Below, one piece after another: positions 38,418 through 50,165 of a stretch of DNA of 64,000 nucleotides. The notes under the pieces were generated by a model. It was not told the origin of the DNA. It did no database searches and saw only the letters and a list, made by a program, of their open reading frames with translations. Location of the stretch: contig OX344750.2 of NCBI GenBank assembly GCA_947034885.2, positions 17,540,053-17,604,052 of the forward strand. Direction: 5' to 3'. The position numbers were made by a program, and so were the translations under genes. Source of the stretch: Thuidium tamariscinum. Taxonomy: Eukaryota; Streptophyta; Bryopsida; Hypnales; Thuidiaceae. Numbering within the stretch: the first letter of the stretch is position 1; each line of letters begins with the position of its first letter.

Positions 38418-38639
38418 CCTAAAGAATTTTAAATTAAATTTTTTTAAGTTATTAACTCAACCCAACCCCCAACCCCCTCCCAAACAAACTAATTTTTTTT
38501 AATTTTTTAATTTTTTAAATTAAAATTAAATTTTTTTTAAATTTGTATCCTTCCCAGTTCCCACACCTCTTAAAATTTTTAGAAGGTTATAGGATGAACA
38601 ATCAATATGGGATTTTACTCGTATATGTATTCAATATAC

Positions 38640-38810
38640 ATATTTAGTATATGCATTTAGTTTACATATTCAATATATGCATTCAGTATACATATTCAAT
38701 ATACATACTCAATATTGTCTATATATTTAGTACTATATTCATATTTGGATATGTACTATATATATTTAGTACTATATCCGTATCTGTATCCGTGTTTGGA
38801 TTGTTGAGAT
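38640..38810. repeat. AT-rich degenerate tandem repeat
   Basis: Repeats of the type ATATTCAATATATGCATTCAGTATAC, followed by two copies of ATATATTTAGTACTATATYC. The open frame across it is low-complexity and not a gene. Confidence 0.7.
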
Positions 38811-38911
38811 TAAATCTCACGAGATTAACGGATTGTGATTTTTTTGTGAAATCAATGGTGATTTTGAAGATCACCATTTAAAAAAAATATATCAACGGCT
38901 TGTAAATTTTT

Positions 38912-38951
38912 GGAGAGGGGGAGGGAGAGGGGTGGCGGAGGGGGGGGGGGG
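38912..38951 (+). repeat. G-rich tract
   Basis: Several G-tracts ending in a run of a dozen Gs, able to form a quadruplex on the plus strand. A matching C-rich tract lies at about 38461-38483 (CCCAACCCCCAACCCCCTCC), so the two tracts face each other in inverted orientation across about 430 bp. Confidence 0.8.
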
Positions 38952-41900
38952 CAAATGCAAACCAGGGTGGCTACATCTTTTGAAGGGATGGTTACCTTCT
39001 TACAACATTTGTATGCCTCCTTAAATTGAGTCCTCCGAAATAGAAGAAATCATAGTCAATTTTTTTATATAATAGTTCTTTGCTTTCCTCAAGAAATAAG
39101 AAAATTTAAGATTTTCAAAACTTTACAATAATGACAACTTCTATTAATAACATTCTAATATTTGATTGTAGACTTCATTGTTTTTGGTTCATTTCAAGAT
39201 TTTTGAGTTTTAATAAAAGCTCGTGTTTTTTAATAACATTTACAGTGAATTAAATATTAGCATATTCAATTGTTGGCATAATAATATCATATTATAAGGT
39301 TTTCATTTATCTTATAATTTTAAAATGAGAAAATGTCTAAAGTATTCTAAAGGATTAGAAAACAAAGAATTAAAAATAATATTTAGATCTTAAAGGTTTT
39401 TTGTGTTATAATACACAAGTTAGTTGAAAAATTCAAGTGATCAAAATAATCAATTGCTAAGGTTTTTCATACCTAATTTTGACTAATATTAAATTGAAGT
39501 GGTACTAGCAAAAACTATGAATTGAGTTGTAGTAAAACTTCTAAATATTACAATAATTTTGTATTCATAAAAGCATTTGTCTCATGATATTTTATTTAAA
39601 AATTATATAATTTCATAATATGAGATTTACTATTAATTGTAGATGGTTGAAATTGTTAAAATTATAAAATGATAGCTATCAACGATTACTAGCAAAATAG
39701 TGTCAAGGAGAGATTTTGAATATCATTAGACAAACCAAGAATTTCCATTTTGTAAAATAGGAAAAAATTACAGTGTAGACTTCATCTATTGTTCATTTTG
39801 TAAGAGTACTTTCTTATGCACACCTTCAATGACTAATCTTTGTGTTACCTTTTTAGTATGCTTTGTGTTGTATATACACTCAAAATAAAAGTTATTGTAA
39901 TTTTGTATTTTGTGAAAGGTACAAATTATTCAAAAATCCCAAACTTTCCCTTTGCAAGTTCTTAAATAAAAAAACCAAGCCCAATCGACAATCATTGCCA
40001 AAGACTTTTCAATGATACTAAATATGTGCTTCAAGAATAAATAGTCTCGTAAATTTCAATGTAACAAACAAAGAAAATAAACAAAGAAAACATTTTAAAA
40101 ATCCAAATTGTCTATCTTAAAGAATATACTAACTTTGTAGAAGATGTAGTGTGGAATAATTTATAAAAAAACAAACTAACCGAGTATAGTTTCAAAAAGT
40201 AGAAGTATCTAATTAAGAAGAAGAAAAGAACCTATTAAAGATTCATCAATCTACTTACAACTTTCCTTGTGTAGTTGGATGCTTAAATGGACTTCTTCAA
40301 ATATAATTATTTACATAGAACTTTATAGATAAATAATAAACTCAATTATTTGTAAAAACATTAAGATTATTTGTAGATTTCTTAAAATTTGGATGTCTGC
40401 AAACTTTTGCTATTCTATATGACCTTTGTTTAGTGTGCGTAAATAAATCACAAAGTTCATGTACATAAATTGGTGCTATTTTCACTATATTTGCTCCACA
40501 CCTATAGGTTTGGGACCAAATGTTCAGGTTCGTGCCATGTCCAAGAGGTCTAGGTGAACTAACCCCTTCCCTCCACCACTCCAAGTAATTTAATGTGTGC
40601 AAGTAAAACATAAAGCCCCTTATTTTGTGCTTAACTAATTTACCTTGAATTTTTCTCCTAGCTAATATAGGGTCTTTGTTGCAAATACAAAAGTAGATTT
40701 TGGAAAAAAAATAATTCCAAAAAAACATATTCCAATATCGCAACATTTTCCAAAATAGCCAAGCAGGGTTTCCAATCATCATATCTGTCTAGGTTTGGCC
40801 ATTTAAATGGAACTCCAAACTTGACTTGCAAGTTTTGATCCCTAGTACGCAGTTTGGATTTGGTTGGCCATAAATGGTTTGGCTTCGGCGTGGCCTTAGA
40901 GGTCATTTCCTTCCTTGTACTTTGGAATTCCATTTGCATCCTTGTGTTATTTTTAGTTCTTGTGTTGTTTTTAGTCCTTATTCCTTGGCGTCGTGTACAT
41001 TGTAGCAGTGGAGTTTCAATTTATGCATTTGGTTGTTTGTGTGAACAATTGGATTGTACTCAATGCGAGCTTGATTGTGAGAGAATTGTTATTTCACTTC
41101 GAGAGTTCAATGCATTTTATTTTGCTTCACTTTCTTACTTGATTTGTCGTTCTTTCTTGGTTTCTTGAGAGTTCTTGGTCCTGCATCAATTTAGGGTTTA
41201 GGATTTATCGATTTCTAATGGCAATGGAGGCTTGTTGGAGTTGCTAAACTTGTAACTTTTCCACAGTTTTTAGTGCAATAGTTTAGAATTGACTCACGAT
41301 TGCGTGTACTGCTTCAATGTTTTTGAAACGCCCTAGATATTTTTCTTTTCATTGTCTTCAACTTTCATGCCATTGCTTTCTTGTATTTGAAGTACTATGT
41401 GTTTGGTTTTGATAATGCAAATGTTGTTGCAGCTTGGTTTGTTTGTTGGCCTTTTTCAAATCACTTCCTTGAATAGTGTATATAGATCCAATTTGAATTC
41501 TAGTTTAGAAATTGCTATTGTTCACAATTTAGAATAATCTTGCAAGGAGTTTTGATGCTTTTCCACCTGAGTAGCAAGTGCTACACACTATGCATTGTTT
41601 TTTAGCTATTGAAATGTCTAATCTGTAAATAGTGGTTAGATGAAGTTTTGGTATTCAAACTTGGGGCATTGATTCACATTCACTAATCAAGGTCTACACT
41701 TCTCATTTTGGGTGTTTTCCCTACTGTAGAAGACAATACAAAGATAGAAAGAATCCTAATTAGGATTTTCAAATTGTCCTAGTAACATCCAAGCCAAAAA
41801 ACACTATTTATTCTTAGGTCAAGAATACTTATCCTCAACTCAAGGATAACTATACTTGGATCAAGAATACATATTACTAACAAAAAACTAAAAAAACAAA

Positions 41901-42362
41901 GTATATGTGCACTCTAAAAATCAATACAATAGAACGAAACAATAGATAAAATTAAAGACATAGGTCAAATGAGAATAAAATATATAGATAATCTTAAGAA
42001 AAGTCCCACAAAGAACCATTGAAGAACAAAAATATCAACAGAAATATGATGAATCCTTGGTTTACATATATGCAAAACTCAAATATGTGCTAATAACAAA
42101 ATTTATATTCATACAATCTCATGTGTATTCATAAAGGTCTACAATTTTAAAAAATGTATCCTTGAATTGAGGATAAAAATTGCTTTAAAAAATAAAATGT
42201 AATGAAATTATTTGTGTAACGTTCTTTGGTAGTACAAAATGCAATAGAGAAGGAGGGTTAGTTATCTTTATACCAAGGATAAGTTAAGAGGTTTCTTTAT
42301 TAACATATTGCCTCCAAATGTAGACAAATCAAAATGGATGGCAAATATGACTATTCAACTAA
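38952..42362. other. AT-rich intergenic DNA, no gene seen
   Basis: The longer open frames here (40782-40342 minus, 40854-41168 plus) look like chance frames, with no domain or splice context. No element ends recognised. Confidence 0.5.
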
Positions 42363-43150
42363 TTAGCCCTTTCTAGAACCCTTGACCTTGTAGCCAGGAC
42401 CATAGTCCTTCATTATAGAGATGGAGGTGCTCTATGGTATTATGTAGTACTTCAAGTCTTTTATAGATTGGTAGACATTTGGAGTGAACCAATTGAAAGA
42501 CTATTTCATCATCTACCACAAAGTAAAGGGTATCAGGATGTACGTAATGTAAACATCAATGAGAAGATAGCCATTATCAAGCACCATTAGAAAGAATATG
42601 TTGTCATCATCCCTGAGGCAATGAATGACAAGGACGAAGGAAACTAGACACTCATTCAATCGCGTGTTACAAGGGAGATGACAAAATAGTATTTGACCTA
42701 TAAGAGCTTATCACGTCACTCCAAGAAGGAAGCAAAGACGTCCTAGTCCATGAGATAAGCACTCAATTCAACCCATGGATGTGAAATGATGCAAGCTCTA
42801 TGGCAATGTGAATCAACTTGTTATTACAAAAACTAGAAAAGCACGCAATGCTAACTATAGAGAAATCCAATCCTACTATCTGGGCAACGAGTCAACAAAG
42901 AATACAATTATAACCATTATTTCAAACTCTGTCTATTGGGCTAGATATATACATCATAAGTAGGGGTACCAGATGAAGAAAGGAAAGAGTCCAAGCATAG
43001 AAGAGGAAAACAATTGCTTTCACTGGCAGAGAAAGTAGTGCTAAGTATTAGAGAGTGAGCGCACCAAGTGAAACTACAGCAACTAGTAGCTTTGGCTTAA
43101 TACTAACAACTATGCAAATTGAGCACTATAGCAACAATAAGCCACTAAAG
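42363..43150 (+). pseudogene. decayed coding region with mainly TAG stops
   Basis: One frame from 42363 (TTA GCC CTT...) reads as protein-like sequence (for example ALWYYVVLQVFYRLVDIW, IERLFHHLPQSKGYQDV and TREMTK*YLTYKSLSRHSKK) through about 42940, broken by nine stop codons, seven of them TAG. A related-looking frame continues at about 42965 (VPDEERKESKHRRGKQLLSL). I do not recognise the family. It may be a domesticated or transposon protein. The composition and read-through character separate it from the surrounding AT-rich DNA. Confidence 0.45.
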
Positions 43151-43694
43151 AAATATGAAGTTGCAGTTGCATATCAGAAAGATTTCTAGGACAAGTATAA
43201 AGATTGGTTTATATTTGACCTTCATACGTTTATAGTCTCCATCAATCAATGTTTTTTTGCAAGACCCAAATAAATTATCAGAAAATTCAAGTCAACGATT
43301 GTGAATGACATGAGACAACAACTAATGCAACTCATAAACCTCAAAGACATCAAGCAACATCAAACAATTTGTTTGACCCCAATGGAAGATTTAAAAAACA
43401 AAAACAAAAAAACAAAACATCTTCTAAAAAAACTTCCTAAGACATGGAATGAAATAAAGAATGAAAATTTCTTTATCATTAATGGTCAGGACATCATTAG
43501 AACAACAAAACAATTGCAATAGAGGTGTATGTACGAGAAATGGAAGATAGGGTTGTAGACGTAGGAAGCAATGATTGTTTGGTTGCTTAGTCTAGAAAAG
43601 CTTATAGAGATTTTGAACTAGTACAATAAAATGAATCATCTATGATATAGTCAACCAACCTGGAGCAACTAGATTTTCTCTTGTAGGGAGATTT

Positions 43695-43914
43695 CACCGG
43701 AAGAAACCCTTGTTTAATGTAACAAGACCTAATTTTTCTTGACGGTTTTTGTTAGACATCAAATGTAACAACTCATATTTTTAAGTCAACAAAAATGTTC
43801 AACATATATAACATCAATATTGACATAAAAACATGGGTTGTTACAGTTGATGTTTAGCAAAATCCATTAAGAAAAATTAGGTCTTGTCACATTGAACGGG
43901 GATTTCTACTAGTG
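43695..43914. mobile_element. CACTA-type MITE with TTT target duplication
   Basis: A 220-bp element. The left end is CACCGGAAGAAACCC. The reverse complement of the right end is CACTAGTAGAAATCCC. The arms share AATGTRACAAGACCTAATTTTTCTTRA. TTT flanks both sides (43692-43694 and 43915-43917), though a T-run is weak evidence alone. The interior resembles the 36471-36675 element (TGTARCAACTYRTRTTTTTA followed by TCAAC). Confidence 0.8.
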
Positions 43915-44003
43915 TTTGGATAGGTGCAAAGCGATCCATAGCCATCAAATCCGAGCTACAGAAGAGATACAATGGCTTTGTCTTCAAGAAGGAAGCATAT
44001 CGG
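43915..44003 (+). pseudogene. possible orphan exon interrupted by a MITE
   Basis: Just before the MITE at 43695 there is a good splice acceptor (TTTTCTCTTGTAG, ending at about 43686). After it come about 90 bases open in two frames, ending at a consensus donor CGG|GTAAGT at 44003/44004. With the MITE and one TTT subtracted, acceptor and donor bracket an exon of about 100 bp. It could be a downstream exon of the decayed gene at 42363-43150. No homologue recognised. Confidence 0.3.
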
Positions 44004-44184
44004 GTAAGTAAAATATAATTTTTTAATCCTCGGACCAAAGATATTTATGTAGTTTTTGAACTCTTAAAATAAATTTTGTTGTGTAGATCAAATGTATTGT
44101 CATTATCCTCAAGTTGAGGATAATTTAGTTGGTCTTCTTTTTGTTCATTCAATTGTGCACTAAGACATAACTCCAATATGCTTC

Positions 44185-44366
44185 CTACTACAAAAACATA
44201 TCTTGTTTTAAGATGTCACGTGATAAGTGGTAAACAACTATAAGAGTGTAAAGTTGCTGTGATGTTGTAAAAAACATATGCAGCTAAGTTAAAAAACAAG
44301 ATGTCACCATAGATGAACATCTTCTTAGTGATGTTCAAAAAAACAAATTCATGTTTTTTGTGATAT
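44185..44366. mobile_element. decayed CACTA-like MITE
   Basis: Left TACTACAAAAACATATCTTGTTTT, and the right end in reverse complement TATCACAAAAAACATGAATTTG, both close to a CACTACAAAAAACAT end. Target duplications are not preserved. Confidence 0.3.
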
Positions 44367-46882
44367 GTCAAAAAACATAGACTACTATGTTAAAAAGTAG
44401 AGTGATTTTGATTGTGGATAAGTTAATAGAAATTACTACAATCTATAGTAAAATACAAAAATGTTAACTATATCTAAATTTTTTTAAGGAAAGGGCATCC
44501 ACAATTCCACATGATATACTTGGGGGAAAAAAAGGAAATGGATGGATGTGTAGCATAAATGATTAGCATGGATGAAAAGACACGATCTTTTTACAAATAG
44601 GTTGGTAGGAAGAAAATCAGTTCATATATGATATGTAAAGCAACAATTGTATTCAATGTAAAATGTTTGAAACAAAATGATCTAAATTAAATGTTTAAAA
44701 CAACATCAAGATGTATAAACAACATTTAAACGTCAAACAATTTCGAAATGTACAATGGTCAAGTTGTCATATTCTAATTCTCCCATATCTTTTGTCTCAC
44801 TATAAATAGAGAATGAAGATAAATATGTCATGTCTACCCTTTACTCTCAGTAACTTTCAATGAAGGAATTCCTTCATTTTTCCATCAAAAATTCTCTTAA
44901 TGTTAGATGATAAGTTTTCTTCAATTTTATTGAATTAAACAATTTTTCTTGTTCATTTGGATAGGGTATGTACCAAGTGGTGTTTCAAAAAACTTTTAAT
45001 TTCATGTCTCATAAAGCAACATCAAAATTTTCAAACAAAACAAAAGTGTATTGACATGACATGCTTCATCAACATAATTTGAGGGTCTACATTGAAAAAT
45101 TAAAGGATCCACATCAACTTACATAGAGAATCCACATCAAAAATTAGTGGGGTCCATGTCACTTTTTTCCCATACCCATGTTACATCCTCAAGCAAGAAG
45201 GGGTTGGTCAAAAAAAATTGTGCGTGGCATTTCTTCCCTAAAAATAGCTTCGGTGGAGCTCACCACACATCCATGTATCACACTTTGCAAAGGTTGCAAG
45301 ACCCTATTTAATTGGATGTTTAAAAAAAACAAGTTGAAATCAAGTACATTTATTGAGATTGTAGGACGTTTTTTGCTTGTCAATCTAGGAAGTATGTATT
45401 TTCTTGGACATAGAAATTTGTCCTTCTTCAACATTTTAATTTGTTGAAAATAAGAAAAATAATTTTCAACAAAACTAAAATTTGGCAATTTGGGAAGACT
45501 ACTTGGTGATGAGATTTAACCAAACAAATCAGGTCAAAACCATTTCTAATGTTTGAATTGCATGAGCAAGGTAGGCTTATTTGCACAAACATAGAGGATA
45601 TAAAATTATGTATTTTTAGATTTCCTTTGCTAGGAACAAGTCTATCTACTAGGAAAATATATCATAGAAATTTCAACTCTAAACTATTAATTTAAACTGC
45701 TCAATAGTATACCCCCTCCCCTCTATGTCAAAGTGTGACAAATTAACAAAATTGAGTTTTAAATATAAAATAATTTCCAAAAAAAATAAGGGTTAAAATT
45801 TTAGTCAAGATATTTGAAAATAGATATTTTGGTTTTGGCATTGGATTCATCATTCAAAAGTTATAGCGCTCCAAAATCAAAATGCAACCAAATTGTCAAG
45901 TGTTTCTTACAATCACCTATAAACTACATTACTACTTTCTTTCACTTCTTGATAAGATCCACTAAACAAAATTTGATTATAGTAGACATGCTCTATTGCT
46001 AATGACATCAATTATAGACATTCTGAAAATATTGCATCCAATTGAGACTTTATTCTAAAACCAATCCTTGTAGATTCCTTCTTAAAATGTGCAACTTCTA
46101 TTTGCAAGAGCTTAGGAATACTTTTGTGTATATTTGTACTTAGTAAATTAAAAATTTATAGTTTATTAATGCAATATCTAAAAAATGAAGAAGAAAAAAA
46201 CCTAGAATATTCAGATTGTAACTTTCAAGAAGATCCACGAAAACAATTATGCAACTTAATTTTGTTCAATTGTAATTTGGATACGAGTAGAATTTATGCT
46301 ATTTGGCTACAATCTAAAGATGTTGAATATTCATTTTTTTAGGCTAAAATAGCTAGATTTTATATTCAAAGACTAGTAGTTAAATTTTATCTAGGTATCA
46401 TATAATTTTGATATAGATATTGCATGAATAATACTTGAGTATCACATGAGGATTAAAGATACAACTCACTATTTCTCAAAAATGAAAAAAATATACTTGG
46501 ATACTTAGTAGGACAAGGAGAATATTTTGCAAATAGTGTGGAGTTTGGCTGGCTCCTAATCAATTGTTTTCCTAACTCATTGACTCTAGAGGGTTTTTTG
46601 TGTACAATTTTTCACCAATTGGATGCATCTTAATGATGTTGGCTATTTTTAAAACAAAGATTTTCATTATTGGGGTTAGAATAACAAGATTACTAAAGTA
46701 GCCAACCCATTTCCAACTACTTAAGCAATTATACATTTTTAAAGTGTAATTTTTTTGAATGCATAATTTTTTCCATGTATAAAAATAAAACTAAGAAGGA
46801 TAGCATATTTTTCTACAACTTTATAAGACAAAATGGAATTACTATGAATTTTTCATTAGAAGATTTTCTTTGAACTATAATA
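44367..46882. other. AT-rich intergenic DNA with a lone TATA-like promoter motif
   Basis: CTATAAATAG at about 44799 is a good plant TATA box but no gene follows. About 185 bp further on, ACCAAGTGGTGTTTCA vaguely resembles the junction of a copia LTR with its primer-binding site, so a decayed LTR is possible. No coding remnants found. Confidence 0.35.
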
Positions 46883-47487
46883 TAGTAGAACCTCTCTAAT
46901 TCAATTGGTGCCAACCAAGTCCGACATATTGAATTACAGAGGTCTATTCACTGAAGGTAGATGTACCTATAACCAATAAAATAAGCACACTTGGATATAA
47001 TCTACAGTAGTGCAAGGCAAAAGAAATATTTTTAGAGATGCATCGACAAAAAATATGGGAATTGCAAAAAAATTGATAATTTTATCTCTTGAATTGAAAT
47101 TACTATGAATTTTGAAAGGCAAAAGTTGGGTTTGACCTATAACCAACATCTAGAGTCATCCAATTTCCATCATTCAAGAATACTTGCCCACTAATTATTT
47201 TCTACATTTATGCTCACTTATGTGTCATTAACTTATTGGTCCAAGCCTTGAAAAAGTACAAAGACACACATTCCAAAGAGAAAACGGAAATGCATTCTAA
47301 TCTTAGTTAGAATAGGGTACCCTATTTATTGTTGATGGGGCGTGTGTTAGTAATGGGTACATCTACCTTAGAGAGGGTCAGAGTTACTCACATCTTTTGT
47401 AATTTGGCTCAATCCAGGACCGGTTTGACACATTGAGTTATAGAGGTTCATTAGCCTAGAGAGGGTTTAATAAGAGAGATTCTATTG
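46883..47487. mobile_element. pogo/Emigrant-like MITE with TA target duplication
   Basis: A 605-bp segment with ends TAGTAGAACCTCTCTAAT and, in reverse complement, CAATAGAATCTCTCTTAT, flanked by TA on both sides. These closely resemble the CAGTARAACCTCTATAA ends of plant Emigrant/pogo-type MITEs. Subterminal AGAGG motifs and a second inner inverted repeat (GGTAGATGTACC near 46957 and GGTACATCTACC near 47360) are present. No transposase frame. Confidence 0.65.
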
Positions 47488-48315
47488 TAGTGATATAGAC
47501 CTTTTCATTTTTTTTAAATATGACTATAGGGTAATTGCAAAATTGACTAAGGGTTGGTTGCATTTATGAGAGCCTTGCAACCAATCATAATATGCCACAA
47601 TTGTTTTGGGAGTTGTGCTACAATCTTCTAGAGAGAAAACAACCCATAGATTGGAAATGGGTTGACTACCTTACTATCTTTTAATACCAAATTATCCAAA
47701 GCCAAATTTGGCCTCAGTATTGCTTTATTTTTCTATAGATATCACCAAAGTATCACTTGAGTAATGAAGAAACCAATGGGTTTTTTTCTAACAATTTGGG
47801 GCAAAATTGCACCAAATTTTTTGACTTGACACCAAGCCTATGGAAAAAAACAATAAATTTTTAAATGAAATTGCCAATGAATTTAAAAAAAAATTTAATA
47901 TTAGATGAAATCGCCAAATAATGGATGAAAATAGAATGATAGATATGTATTATGTGCCAATATGATATTTTTAAACCAATATATGAATGAATGTTGAAAT
48001 TTGGAGCTCCACAATATTTTAAATGAAATATCACCGCTTTGACACTTCATCTATCTATACCTTAAGATAGGTAGTTTGTTTTGTTTTGTTTTGTTTATTT
48101 GTTTGTCACGTTGAGATCTCCCGGTATATATGTCTTCCAGTTGCATACTTGGCACCGTTGGAAGGCTCTCGGCGAGGAGGGGTGCATGGGCTTGGTTTCT
48201 TAGCATTCTGACTTACGGTAAGAAAGTTATTGAATTTCAAAGTTTTAATGGATTAAAAAATTAGAAAATTACTTTTACTTTAGTTTTGATTGTAGCATCG
48301 GTGCATGGCCCATTA
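47488..48315. other. intergenic DNA, possible LTR edge
   Basis: A (TTTTG)n run lies at about 48075-48097. CTTGGCACCGTTGGAAGG at about 48148 resembles the TTGGCGCCGTTGCC primer-binding motif of some Ty3/gypsy elements. No LTR pair or gag/pol remnant was found, so this stays a hint. Confidence 0.35.
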
Positions 48316-48905
48316 CACTAAAAAAGATATTTAGTATTAGATTACATTTAGTGTTATTACCACCCTACTCTACACAACATTAAATCTCAAGTTTGGAGGA
48401 ATTAGTGTAGTCTTAAACATAAGAGGATTTTTGGCCCTTCGAAGACTTTTTTGAGTTGTTTCTTGAAATTGTTCCCACTACTGTAGACTAGCCCCTGCTC
48501 TGAATTTTTTAATTTTAATTTTAATTTTTTAATTTCCAAAAAACTTCAGAATGCATTAAAAAGTAAGAAAATAAATTTTTTAAATTTCAATTTTAAAAAA
48601 TAAAACTTAATAATTAATTTAAATAAATAAATGAATATTATTTTTTGACGTGGCAATTGCTCAACCACATCAACATAGTGTTCTCAACGTTCCCATAGCG
48701 TTCTTAGTGTTCCCACAACATTCCCAATGTTTGGGAACTCATAGTCTTCTAACACTAAATGTAAACCTCTTCATATTTCAAATTTACCATAGAGTACTTT
48801 TAGTGTTAGAAATTAGATTTAATGTTACTTACTTTAGTAGGGTTAATGATATTTAGTGTCATGGTTTGTAAATAGTGTTGCTAACACTAAATATCCTTTT
48901 TAGTG
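48316..48905. mobile_element. non-autonomous DNA transposon with 23-27 bp terminal inverted repeats
   Basis: Left end CACTAAAAAAGATATTTAGTATTAG. Right end in reverse complement CACTAAAAAGGATATTTAGTGTTAG. TA flanks both ends (48314-48315 and 48906-48907). The two sides also share subterminal ACCCTACT and AACATTAAATCT blocks. The first five bases look CACTA-like but no matching 3-bp duplication is present; the TA fits a Tc1/mariner-type insertion. No coding capacity. Confidence 0.65.
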
Positions 48906-49018
48906 TAGTAAGAAATGAAAATAAAAGCACTGAAAGAAAACCCACTGATTGGTCCCCTTCCCCTGGCGGTGGGGAACTGGGGATCCTTTTCCTGATGCCC
49001 TGATTCCCCAGTAAGTTA

Positions 49019-50165
49019 GTGGCCCACACTTGTCAATCCCAGGAGCGACGCCGATGCTCATCTCAAGCCACACGTGTCACCCCTAGAAGAGGCGATGGGT
49101 GTGCACAAGGACCAGGTGCCGCGCCCGCGCCTCCGTCGCCGCCTCCGGCGTGTCCACTACCTAAAGTAATGCAAAAAACATCAAAAGCGACCGTCGCCAG
49201 ATTCCCATTTCCCAAGTCTTCCACAAAATTGCGAAAATGGGAAAGAGTTCAGTTCGCTTTTGATGCAATTTGCTGCCTGCTGCTCATCCTCATCTCCAAT
49301 TCGTCTTTGAATTGGAATGGGGGAACGAACGCTGGGTTTGCATATCATTGGTGGCTTTGTTCTGATGTAGTACTTCTGGGTATGTTCGTCTCTGCTTTGA
49401 ACCCTATCCGTCTGTTCCGGGTTGCAATTCCTTCTTTGCTTCTTTCGTTTTCGTCCTTGAGTTTCAGTGAAAGAAATTTTACCTGGGTTTCTGCAAATTG
49501 TGATTCTTATGCTTTGATTGGTGACCTCCAGCAATCTCCAGTTAATCAATTTATCTTGCATTGGGTCACTTCGCGTACAACGAACGCTGGCTTAGCTCTG
49601 ATTACATCTGTGTGTAACTCTGTTTTGGGGCTCAATTTCGGGGTACTACAACCCTAGCCGTCTATTTCACTTCCAATTCCCTCTTCTTTTTCTTTGGTTT
49701 TTATCATTTCAGTTTCGGTTTCAGGTTGAGTGACTGGAGATTCGACCTGGAGTTTGGACTTTGGTGTCATTGTAGACGATATCAGTGATTGTATTGGCGG
49801 GAAGAATATTGAGACAGGATTTGAAATCATCTGGGTTACTCCAAATTCGTGGTTATTTTTGTGGAATTCGTATTTGTCAACTTGATACCTCTGCAAACCA
49901 TTCATCGACATTTGGGTTAACCGTTCCAATTCCAATCAACTGAAGCGCAATTCCAGTTTCGGTTATTTCAATTTCAATTGAAGTTTCAATTTGGGTTAGC
50001 TGTTCTCATCCGTGGTTTTGTTTGTCCCTGCAGACTTTTCCCACTCATCTCACTTACAGCAATGGCCCTTACAGTTCCCCAACCCTTCCCCAACCGCGCC
50101 TCTCCTTAACATTGCGACCGACCTAACCAAGATTTCTTCCCCATCGTCTTCCTTCCATTTCCCCG
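49019..50165 (+). promoter_or_regulatory. lipase promoter and 5' leader
   Basis: A G+C-rich block begins at about 49000. It includes CACGTGTC at 49071-49078, a G-box/ABRE core bound by plant bZIP and bHLH factors. Pyrimidine-rich DNA and a good splice acceptor (TTTGTCCCTGCAG at 50021-50033) precede the coding start, so the 5' UTR probably contains an intron that ends at 50033. The 212-codon open frame from 49019 has no recognisable protein. Confidence 0.45.

Noticed and set aside
40342..41168. Two open frames of 146 and 104 codons on opposite strands
   Set aside because: No domain, splice context or composition shift; they read as chance frames in AT-rich DNA.
44799..44985. TATA box and a possible copia LTR/primer-binding junction
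   Set aside because: The match to a primer-binding site is poor, and no second LTR, gag or pol remnant was found.
48148..48170. Possible Ty3/gypsy primer-binding site (TTGGCACCGTTGG)
   Set aside because: A single short match without LTRs or coding remnants is not enough to call an element.
49019..49657. 212-codon open frame upstream of the lipase
   Set aside because: No recognisable protein; it overlaps the likely promoter and leader and is not connected to the lipase by a plausible splice.
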